A stretch of 13,310 nucleotides of DNA from Phytoplasma sp041276565 (GTDB lineage Bacteria; Bacillota_I; Bacilli_A; Acholeplasmatales; Acholeplasmataceae). A program made the position numbers and the translations under genes. The stretch is taken from the NCBI RefSeq assembly GCF_041276565.1, contig NZ_JBGGGR010000006.1:1-13310 (forward strand), written 5' to 3'. This document shows positions 6,243 through 11,744 of this stretch, one piece after another. A model generated the notes under the pieces. The model had not been told where the DNA came from and did no database searches. It saw nothing but the letters and a program-made list of their open reading frames with translations. How positions within the stretch are numbered: position 1 is the stretch's first letter; every line of letters starts with the position of its first letter.

Positions 6243-7199
6243 TTATTGATTTATTTTTTTAAATTTAAGATATTGCAAAGGAGATTTATAATTGAATTTA
6301 GCAAATATCCAACTTTTATTATAATAATAAGTAAATTTTTTTATTTTTTGTTTTAATGTATGAAAATTTTCTTTATATAAAGAATTTGTATTTTCTTTTA
6401 AATAACCTTTTAAAGTTCCAAAATAAGATTCAATGATAGCGTTGTCACTAGGGAAAGCTTTTCGAGATATACTAATTAAAAAACCTCTTTTTCTTAAAAA
6501 ATTTTTAAATTTGATACTTTGATAAACGCTTCCTTGATCTGAATGAATAATACAAGGTTCTTTTAATTTAGGTAGTTTACGAAAAGTTTTTTTGACTAAT
6601 TCTAAATCAGGATTTATCCCTATTACAGAAGATAAAATTTGATTATTAAAACCATCAATTATAGCTGATAACCAAAATTTTCCATTTTCGGTGTTAAAAC
6701 AAGTTAAATCAGTATATATTTTTTGAAATGGTTTTTCTGATTTAAAATTTAAATTAATTAAATTATATTTTTGTTCTGGGTATTTTTTATGAAGATTTGT
6801 TTTACTAAATGGTTGTCTATATTTCATTAACCATTCATTTTCGTTCATTATTTTTAAAACTTTTTTATTGTTAACGATTTTATTATAAGTTTGAAAATAA
6901 AGAATTTTTATTTTTCTGTATCCGAACGAAAAATTATTTTCTTTACATAATTTTCCGATTCTTTTGGTTATTTTGTTATATTCTTTTTCTTTTTTTTCTT
7001 TTTGAGGTTTATTTTTAATCCAATAATAGTAAGAATTTTTATTGATTTTTAATAATTTTAAAAGATCATTAATTTTAAAATATTTTTTATAAATTTTGAT
7101 TAAAGTAAAAATTAATTCTCTGAAGTTGGGTTTTTGATAACTAATTACTAATTGTAATAATTCGATTTCTTTTTTTCGAAGTATTTCTTCTTTCGTCAT
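6243..7199 (-). CDS. IS3/IS150-type transposase (OrfB-like), apparently full length
   Basis: This 318-residue protein is a DDE transposase that would cut and join DNA at insertion-sequence ends. The N-terminal part (about 20-65) is the HTH_21-like segment typical of IS3 OrfB, ending in NKNSYYYWIKNKP. A further helical segment has FGYRKI (canonical GYR.I). The integrase core shows D164 (YTDLT), D221 (IIHSDQGSVYQS) and E257 (SDNAIIESYFGTLK). The last two are 35 residues apart, as the family requires. The C-terminus YYYNKSWIFAKFNYKSPLQYL matches the family's YN..R....L...SP..Y, but the usual arginine is not in place. AGGATA precedes the ATG. No stop or frameshift interrupts the core. I see no separate OrfA upstream and could not locate the terminal inverted repeats, so the element's edges are undefined. 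It runs against the preceding cassette. Confidence 0.85.
   Translation of the reverse strand: MTKEEILRKKEIELLQLVISYQKPNFRELIFTLIKIYKKYFKINDLLKLLKINKNSYYYWIKNKPQKEKKEKEYNKITKRIGKLCKENNFSFGYRKIKILYFQTYNKIVNNKKVLKIMNENEWLMKYRQPFSKTNLHKKYPEQKYNLINLNFKSEKPFQKIYTDLTCFNTENGKFWLSAIIDGFNNQILSSVIGINPDLELVKKTFRKLPKLKEPCIIHSDQGSVYQSIKFKNFLRKRGFLISISRKAFPSDNAIIESYFGTLKGYLKENTNSLYKENFHTLKQKIKKFTYYYNKSWIFAKFNYKSPLQYLKFKKINQ
6243..7199 (-). mobile_element. IS3-family insertion sequence, only the transposase delimited
   Basis: The coordinates are the transposase gene only. The element must extend beyond it, but no convincing pair of terminal inverted repeats or target-site duplication was found by eye between 6065-6242 and 7200-7688. 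It could be a single-ORF phytoplasma-type element or a remnant lacking ends. Confidence 0.5.
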
Positions 7200-7568
7200 T
7201 TTTGTTTATATCCTATTTTTAAAAAAATACAAAAATATAATTAAATTTCTAATACTGATAAATAAAATTTTTATTTTTTTTAATTTTTTATTTTTTTAAG
7301 GGAATTTTTCTCTTTTGTTCGCATATATATAATGAGTATGAATTTTTTGACAAAAAATAATATTTATTATTTTTATATATGTCGAAATAGAAATTTATTT
7401 TCAAAAAATGTATTATAATTTTAATATAAAAAAAATGAAAAAAATATTATTATTTGAAGAATTTCAATTAGATTTTATTTTTTTCTTGTTTAAATATATG
7501 GATGCAGTTCATATATACCCTAATTGTATTTATTTAGAACTTCTTTTTAGGATTATTAAAGTAAAATC

Positions 7569-7612
7569 GATATTTTTTTGTTAAAAAAATCATTAATTTT
7601 TTAAAAAATATC
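7569..7612. repeat. Inverted repeat GATATTTTTT / AAAAAATATC
   Basis: GATATTTTTT (7569-7578) and AAAAAATATC (7603-7612) are perfect inverted arms. The interval has a second competing pair built from TTAAAAAAAT (7581-7590) and ATTTTTTAA. It lies just beyond the A23 tract. A backup terminator or part of an insertion-sequence end are both possible. Confidence 0.4.
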
Positions 7613-7621
7613 ATAGTAAAT

Positions 7622-7680
7622 AAAAAAAAAAAAAAAAAAAAAAATTCAAAAAAAACAATTATTTTGTTATTTTTGAATTT
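7622..7680 (-). terminator. Terminator of the glycosyltransferase gene: 17-bp hairpin plus U23
   Basis: Arms at 7642-7658 and 7664-7680 pair over 17 positions with one mismatch around a 5-base loop. On the - strand the hairpin starts 8 bases after the stop codon and is followed by 23 consecutive T (A23 at 7622-7644 on the + strand). The stem has only two G-C pairs, so the exceptional U-tract probably supplies the release signal. Confidence 0.7.
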
Positions 7681-7688
7681 TTTATTTA

Positions 7689-8936
7689 TCATGAATTTTT
7701 CAATTCCTTTTGTGTTTCTCGGTCTTTTTCTGTTTCATAACTTTCTATTATCGATCTTTTATTTTCTTCAATAGCTTTTTTATATATATCAATCATTTTA
7801 GCTCCAAAAACTTCTTGTTTATAATCTTTAATTGATTCTTTGGCTTGTAATGATATTTCTTTATATTTTGTTTTATTCGATATTAAATTGTTTAAAATTT
7901 GAACAAATTCTTTTTCATTCTGATAAAAAAAACCATTTTTACCATGTTCGACAACTCCTTTTAAGGCTTCATCGTAACGAGCCACTACTGGCAAAGATGC
8001 AGATAAAGCTTCTATAAAAGTTAATCCTTGTGTTTCAAACAAAGATGCGTTTAAAAAAACATCTCCTAATTGATAATATAAACCTGTTTGATCGTTAGGA
8101 ACAAAACCTAAAAAAATAATTTTATCTTGTAAATTAAGTTTTTTAACTTTTTTTTGTAAAGATTTTTTTTCAGGACCATCACCGATAATAACAAATTTAC
8201 TTTTTTTATTTTGTTCATGAAAAAAAGCGAAATTATCAATAATTAAATTGATATCTTTTTCTTTAGAAAGTCTTCCAACGAATAAACAAATAAAAAAATT
8301 TGTTAAATTTAATTTATTTTTTAAAATATTAATTTCTTCTAGAGAATATTTTTGAGAATCGAAATTTTGTAATTTTAAACCAGTAGGAATAATTTCATAT
8401 TTTTTATTTTGAGAATAACTGTTTTGTAAAAAAAGTAACGTTTTTTCTGTTGGTACTATTATGAAATCAGATGCAGAAATAAATTTGTGTAAAATGCGAT
8501 CTAATGAATGTAATAAAATTTTTTTCAATAATTTAATCCAAAAAAAATTATTTTTTTCCAAAAAAATATGATACATAGAATGCATTGTATAAATTAGAGG
8601 TAAATTTAATTCTTGAGCTGCGAATATTCCTAAATGTCCTACGCCTGCTTCAGTATGAATATGAATAATATCTAAGTTTAATTCTTTTAATTTTTGGAGA
8701 TGTTTTTTATAATTCAATAATAAACGATAATCTTTTAATCCTTTGAATAATAAAGGAATTCCGCCATTCAGTCTTATTACATTTGGGTCTGTTTCTTTTT
8801 GTTTAGGAACAGCATCAAGAGTAATAATATAAACTTCATGTCCTAACAATGTCAAACTTTCTTTTAAGGATTTCACTGAGGTAATAACCCCTCCAATGGA
8901 AGGTTCGTAACAATCTATCAAAAGAACTATTTTCAT
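7689..8936 (-). CDS. GT4-family glycosyltransferase, probable glucosyl-diacylglycerol synthase
   Basis: This 415-residue GT-B fold enzyme probably transfers a sugar from a nucleotide donor to membrane diacylglycerol, making glycolipid. The N-terminal domain has the acceptor-side loop SIGGV (13-17), then HIHTEAGVGHLG (92-103) and YTMHSMYH (116-123), typical of the diacylglycerol glucosyltransferase branch. The donor-side domain begins near 214: FVGRLSKEKDIN, VIIGDGPEKKSL, FLGFVP, and the EX7E pair E301/E309 in ETQGLTFIEALS. The length matches family members such as the Acholeplasma monoglucosyldiacylglycerol synthase. The C-terminal 30 residues are highly charged and could bind anionic lipid surfaces. 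Weak AAAGAAAG precedes the ATG. It stops with TGA, followed in frame by TAA. The substrate is inferred from motifs; another lipid or polysaccharide acceptor is possible. Confidence 0.82.
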   Translation of the reverse strand: MKIVLLIDCYEPSIGGVITSVKSLKESLTLLGHEVYIITLDAVPKQKETDPNVIRLNGGIPLLFKGLKDYRLLLNYKKHLQKLKELNLDIIHIHTEAGVGHLGIFAAQELNLPLIYTMHSMYHIFLEKNNFFWIKLLKKILLHSLDRILHKFISASDFIIVPTEKTLLFLQNSYSQNKKYEIIPTGLKLQNFDSQKYSLEEINILKNKLNLTNFFICLFVGRLSKEKDINLIIDNFAFFHEQNKKSKFVIIGDGPEKKSLQKKVKKLNLQDKIIFLGFVPNDQTGLYYQLGDVFLNASLFETQGLTFIEALSASLPVVARYDEALKGVVEHGKNGFFYQNEKEFVQILNNLISNKTKYKEISLQAKESIKDYKQEVFGAKMIDIYKKAIEENKRSIIESYETEKDRETQKELKNS

Positions 8937-8961
8937 TATGATTATTTTTTTCTTTCTTTGT

Positions 8962-8979
8962 AATTGAAATATTTCAATT
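8962..8979. promoter_or_regulatory. 18-bp perfect palindrome in the glycosyltransferase leader
   Basis: AATTGAAATATTTCAATT is a perfect dyad 25 bases before the glycosyltransferase start. Its half ATTTCAATT recurs at 9031-9039. It could be a repressor site or an RNA hairpin in the leader. No cognate regulator is visible. Confidence 0.4.
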
Positions 8980-9065
8980 TAAATATTTTATATTTTATGA
9001 TATTCTATATTTTATAAATAGAAATTATAAATTTCAATTAATTTTTTTTATTTTATGTTAAATAT

Positions 9066-9074
9066 ATTATAACA
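9066..9074 (-). promoter_or_regulatory. Candidate extended -10 promoter for the glycosyltransferase gene
   Basis: On the - strand this reads TGTTATAAT, matching the extended -10 form TG-N-TATAAT. The same ten bases (TTGTTATAAT) occur again 27 bases upstream (9093-9102). The expected -35 position is poor. A leader of about 120 bases including the 18-bp palindrome would result. Confidence 0.35.
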
Positions 9075-9089
9075 AAAATTAAAATAAAT

Positions 9090-9118
9090 TTGATTATAAC
9101 AATGATGTAAATTTATAT
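9090..9118 (+). promoter_or_regulatory. Candidate promoter of the Pr6Pr-like/PAP2 pair
   Basis: TTGATT (9090-9095) and TTATAT (9113-9118) are 17 bases apart, about 60 bases before the next + strand gene. Overlap with the divergent - strand promoter candidates would couple the two units. Confidence 0.35.
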
Positions 9119-9179
9119 TTTTTTTGATTATTTCGAACAATAAAATTTATTTTTTAATATTTGATAAGGTTTAAAAGTT

Positions 9180-9806
9180 ATGATTCAGTTGAGAACAAAA
9201 AAAGATATAAAAAAAAATAATATTATTTATATTTTATTAATTTTGTCTTTAAGTTCTTTATTATATTTGGTTATTGTTCGAAGAGACTCACACAGAAAAT
9301 TTTGTTCACTTGGATTATTATCAAGACAAAATGCTTTTTTTATTAATTTTGTTTTAATATTAAGTTTATTTAAAAAAATTAGAAATACTAAATATTTTTC
9401 TTATTTGATTTTGAATTGTTTAATAAATTGTTTATTTATTTTTGCTTTTTGTATACAACAATTTTCTACCATTTTTGATTATTTTTTTGTGGAACATAAA
9501 TTTTTGCCTTTTATTTTTGTTTTTTACTATCTTTTTATAGATTCTAATATAATACCTTCAAATAAAATTTATATCGGCTTTATTTATGTTTTTGTTTATA
9601 GTTTTATTTCATTGATCGCTTTTGAAAATGAATTGTTTCCTTATCGAGATGACTTAGATAAATTTAAAAATAATTACCAAAACTCTTATCATATAATAAT
9701 TATATTTCTTTTTTTAGTTATTATTTTGAATGTTTTTATAGTTTCTTATTTTTTATTGAAATTTAAAAATAATAACGTTGTAATTGAATTACAAAAAATA
9801 AAATAA
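9180..9806 (+). CDS. Six-helix membrane protein, Pr6Pr-family-like
   Basis: This 208-residue protein has hydrophobic segments at about 15-33, 52-66, 74-95, 108-121, 130-148 and 170-193. The order of weak motifs resembles the Pr6Pr family of small bacterial integral membrane proteins. These are a polar LSRQNAFFINFVLILSLF where that family has an FFT.QSN-type stretch, then a histidine followed by a proline-containing helix (HKFLPFIFVFYYLFID). Next comes a short IPSNK loop and later FPYRDDLD, where the family has YPYPFLD. No enzymatic function is established for it from sequence. AAGG lies about 11 bases before the ATG. It runs divergently from the glycosyltransferase gene and 109 bases before a PAP2 phosphatase, suggesting a membrane-lipid context. 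The family call is from pattern recall and needs a profile search. Confidence 0.6.
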   Translation: MIQLRTKKDIKKNNIIYILLILSLSSLLYLVIVRRDSHRKFCSLGLLSRQNAFFINFVLILSLFKKIRNTKYFSYLILNCLINCLFIFAFCIQQFSTIFDYFFVEHKFLPFIFVFYYLFIDSNIIPSNKIYIGFIYVFVYSFISLIAFENELFPYRDDLDKFKNNYQNSYHIIIIFLFLVIILNVFIVSYFLLKFKNNNVVIELQKIK

Positions 9807-9827
9807 AAATTATGAATAAAAAAACTT

Positions 9828-9857
9828 TTTCATTATTTAGAAATTTCATTATTTAGA
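9828..9857. repeat. 14-bp direct repeat TTTCATTATTTAGA x2
   Basis: Two perfect copies (9828-9841 and 9844-9857) separated by two bases, between the Pr6Pr-like and PAP2 genes. Function unknown. Confidence 0.6.
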
Positions 9858-9858
9858 C

Positions 9859-9879
9859 ATTTATTTTTTAAAAATAAAT
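9859..9879 (+). terminator. AT-only hairpin between the two membrane-protein genes
   Basis: ATTTATTTTT (9859-9868) and AAAAATAAAT (9870-9879) are perfect arms around one base, so only about 8 pairs can close in practice. A T-rich stretch follows. It may reduce read-through from the upstream gene. It contains no G-C pairs, hence low confidence. Confidence 0.3.
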
Positions 9880-9915
9880 TATATTATTTTTGTTTTATTT
9901 TGCGACAAGCAAAAT

Positions 9916-10719
9916 ATGAATTTTTTTAAAAAAGATTTTATAAAAAAACATGATTACAAAAGTAAACCATTATCAGAAAGAACAAATAACATGAATAACA
10001 AACGTAAGTATATAAAAAAATATTTAATTCAAACATTTTTTTTATTTTTGATGACCAATATTGTGTATGAAACTGCTTTTAATTGGGTTAATTTTATTAA
10101 TCAACAAGGATATCCATTTATTTTAATATCTGATTCAAGTAATTCTGACAAAAAAGATTTTTGGTACAAGATATTAAATTTAGGAATCGATTTTAAGAAT
10201 CTATCTCAAAACAAAAATCAATTTTTCTCTTATTTTATTTTTATTTATTTAGCATGGTTTGTGTGGTGGCCATTTATCACTCCTTTTTTCGCTTATAAAT
10301 ACTTAGATATAAAAAAAATCAATATTTTGTTTAAAATTTTTTATGTTATTTTATTTATTACTGCGATTTTCTTTTTTCTTTTGCCTGTTGAATATTTGAA
10401 AGAGTACCAATTAAAATCTTCTTCAGGATTTACTCACTTTTTGATACAAAAATTGTATAATTTAGATGGAGGTAGTTTCAACGCTTTACCTAGTCTTCAT
10501 GTTTCTATCGGTTGGTTTTGTTATATTATTTTCCGTTTTGATAAAACAAATAGTATTCCTAAAAAAATTATATTATTTCAATTTATTATGGCTATTTTAG
10601 TTTTTATTTCTACTTTTGCAATAAGACAACATTATATAATGGATGGAATATGTTCAATTATTTTAGTAGAAACGGTTTTTTACTTTTTTCAGAAAAAAAA
10701 TAAAAATGTTTTTTTATAG
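9916..10719 (+). CDS. PAP2-superfamily membrane phosphatase/transferase
   Basis: This 267-residue multi-pass protein should hydrolyse or transfer phosphate esters of lipids at the membrane, for instance phosphatidate to diacylglycerol. Hydrophobic segments lie at about 36-52, 103-127, 137-157, 197-207, 215-235 and 246-258. PAP2 motifs are ALPSLHVSIGW (PSLH 192-195, H195) and STFAIRQHYIMDGI (H239 and D243, the catalytic His-Asp arrangement). The spacing and HY..D form are closer to the AUR1/PAP2_3-like subgroup. The first conserved KxxxxxxRP motif is not evident, as is common in that subgroup. The ATG at 9916 has no clear ribosome-binding site. ATG at 9991 (residue 26) has AGAAAG 10 bases upstream and may be the true start. 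Its product could feed the nearby glycosyltransferase. The exact substrate cannot be read from sequence. Confidence 0.8.
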   Translation: MNFFKKDFIKKHDYKSKPLSERTNNMNNKRKYIKKYLIQTFFLFLMTNIVYETAFNWVNFINQQGYPFILISDSSNSDKKDFWYKILNLGIDFKNLSQNKNQFFSYFIFIYLAWFVWWPFITPFFAYKYLDIKKINILFKIFYVILFITAIFFFLLPVEYLKEYQLKSSSGFTHFLIQKLYNLDGGSFNALPSLHVSIGWFCYIIFRFDKTNSIPKKIILFQFIMAILVFISTFAIRQHYIMDGICSIILVETVFYFFQKKNKNVFL

Positions 10720-10759
10720 TTCAGAATTACAAAAAAAGTTTTTAAATGTATATTTAATG

Positions 10760-10765
10760 TATAAT
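10760..10765 (+). promoter_or_regulatory. Candidate -10 box of the infC operon
   Basis: A perfect TATAAT about 160 bases before infC. The T-rich stretch 15-17 bases upstream is a poor -35. A long leader containing two hairpins would follow. Confidence 0.35.
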
Positions 10766-10788
10766 TAATTAGTATAAAAAAATAAAAA

Positions 10789-10819
10789 TTAAGAAAATAT
10801 GAAAAATATTTTTTCTTAA
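10789..10819 (+). promoter_or_regulatory. Hairpin 1 in the PAP2-infC spacer
   Basis: TTAAGAAAATAT (10789-10800) pairs with the 10806-10819 arm (ATAT...TTTTCTTAA) around GAAAA, with a two-base bulge. Either the PAP2 terminator or the first element of an infC leader. Confidence 0.4.
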
Positions 10820-10838
10820 CAAATTTTTTTGAAATTTA

Positions 10839-10882
10839 TTAACAAAAAAATTATTTTTTTATTTCGAATTATTTTTTGTTAA
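10839..10882 (+). promoter_or_regulatory. Hairpin 2 in the infC leader
   Basis: TTAACAAAAAAAT (10839-10851) pairs with ATTTTTTGTTAA (10871-10882) with a one-base bulge. It lies 32 bases before the ribosome-binding site. Leaders of infC-rpmI-rplT operons often carry IF3 or L20 control elements, but I see no clear match to the described L20 leader consensus. Confidence 0.35.
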
Positions 10883-10900
10883 TGAATAAAAATAATGGTA

Positions 10901-10918
10901 TTTTTTTAAAAAAAGGAG
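10901..10918 (+). promoter_or_regulatory. Ribosome-binding site of infC fused to a T7A7 palindrome
   Basis: T7A7 (10901-10914) continues into GGAG (10915-10918), giving AAAAGGAG. It ends 6 bases before ATT at 10925 and decides the upstream non-ATG start of infC. The A-tract could fold back on the T-tract and partly mask the site. Confidence 0.7.
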
Positions 10919-10924
10919 TTATCT

Positions 10925-11542
10925 ATTATTAAATATAAAAAAATTAATCAAAAAAAATCACAGATAAATGTTTTATATAACGAAAGTATTCCTCGTGGTC
11001 AGTATTTAACTCTTGACGAAGACGGCAATAAATTAGGTGTTTTAGATAAAGAAGAAATAGTTAAATTATCCGAAGAAAAAGAAACAGATATAGTGATGAT
11101 TAATATGAATTCGAATCCTCAAGTTGTTCGTTTAATGAATTATTCTCAGTTTCGTTATAAACATCAAAAAAAATTAAAAGAAATTAAAAGAAATCAATAT
11201 ATTACGAGTGTTAAAGAAATTCGTATCAATCCTTATATCCAAGATAATGATTTAAATATTAAAATAAAAAAATCAATTAATTTTTTATCGCAAAGTGATA
11301 AAGTCAAAATAATTATGCGTTTTAAAGGTAGAATGGTCAAACATAGTTCTTTAGGAAAAGATATTTTTGACAAAATTATATCTAGTTTAAAAGATTTCGG
11401 AAATATTGATGTTCCACCAAAAATGGAATCAAATCAAATGATTGCTATTTTTTCTTCTAAAAAAAATAAGCCAATTAAATTGACAAAAAAAATTACAAAA
11501 AAAGAGAAAGTTGATGATTATGATAAAGAAAAAAGTTCATAA
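10925..11542 (+). CDS. infC: Translation initiation factor IF-3, ATT start
   Basis: IF-3 binds the 30S subunit, prevents premature 50S joining and checks start codon and initiator tRNA. The 205-residue reading has both domains. The N-domain runs about 12-80 (INVLYNESIPRGQYLTLDEDGNKLGVL, then VRLMNYSQFRYKHQKK, the RIMDYGK(F/Y)R-like motif). The C-domain runs about 90-180 (VKEIRINPYIQDNDLNIKI, VKIIMRFKGR, the basic RFKGR signature). The first GTG/ATG codons in frame (11093 onward) would delete most of the N-domain. The frame is open back to ATT ATT AAA at 10925, 6 bases after AAAAGGAG. ATT starts for infC are documented in E. coli and bacilli and allow IF-3 to limit its own translation. The second ATT (10928) is an alternative. 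The lysine-rich 20-residue tail overlaps rpmI by 23 bases. Confidence 0.9.
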   Translation: MIKYKKINQKKSQINVLYNESIPRGQYLTLDEDGNKLGVLDKEEIVKLSEEKETDIVMINMNSNPQVVRLMNYSQFRYKHQKKLKEIKRNQYITSVKEIRINPYIQDNDLNIKIKKSINFLSQSDKVKIIMRFKGRMVKHSSLGKDIFDKIISSLKDFGNIDVPPKMESNQMIAIFSSKKNKPIKLTKKITKKEKVDDYDKEKSS

Positions 11543-11708
11543 AGGTTTAAAAAAAAGAATTAAAATAACTGCTACAGGTAAATTCTTAAGAAGACACGCT
11601 TATAAAAATCATTTAGCTGGTTCTAAAACGACTAAACAAAACAGACAGCTAAGAGGTGCTACATTAGTAGATATTTCTGATGTAAGAAGAATTAAATATC
11701 TTATTTAA
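11520..11708 (+). CDS. rpmI: Large-subunit ribosomal protein bL35
   Basis: bL35 is a small basic structural protein of the 50S subunit. The 62-residue product begins MIKKKVHKGLKKRIKITATGKF, which aligns with the family's MPKMKTHRGAAKRFK.T.TGK, and continues with RRHAYKNHLAGSKTTKQNRQLR (family: R..A...H.L..K..K..R.LR). The C-terminal VRRIKYLI is as in L35. In-frame TTG (11511) and ATG (11514) lie upstream, but ATG at 11520 gives the family's normal N-terminus, and GAGAAAG (11504-11510) is spaced for it. The start lies inside the end of infC in another frame, so translation is probably coupled. rplT follows after 36 bases. Confidence 0.92.
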   Translation: MIKKKVHKGLKKRIKITATGKFLRRHAYKNHLAGSKTTKQNRQLRGATLVDISDVRRIKYLI

Positions 11709-11744
11709 TTTTTTGATTTTGATAAATTAAAGAGGTAAAAAGAA

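Larger units (their letters stand above)
7200..7688. other. 489-base spacer between transposase and glycosyltransferase genes
   Basis: No secure gene. One + strand frame, 7435-7584, encodes 49 residues (start MKKILLFEEFQ, later DAVHIYPNCIYLELLF) without a ribosome-binding site. A TTGACA at 7347-7352 precedes it with no well-spaced -10, so I do not call it a gene. On the - strand, no remnant of an IS3 OrfA is evident. The right part holds the A23 tract and hairpins described separately. The missing end of the insertion sequence probably lies here. Confidence 0.5.

Noticed and set aside
7832..8017. Frame opposite the glycosyltransferase gene
   Set aside because: Lies over the conserved donor-side domain of the real gene and has no supporting motif.
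11093..11542. IF-3 starting at the GTG/ATG cluster near 11093
   Set aside because: It would remove the conserved N-domain, which is encoded in frame upstream behind a strong ribosome-binding site.
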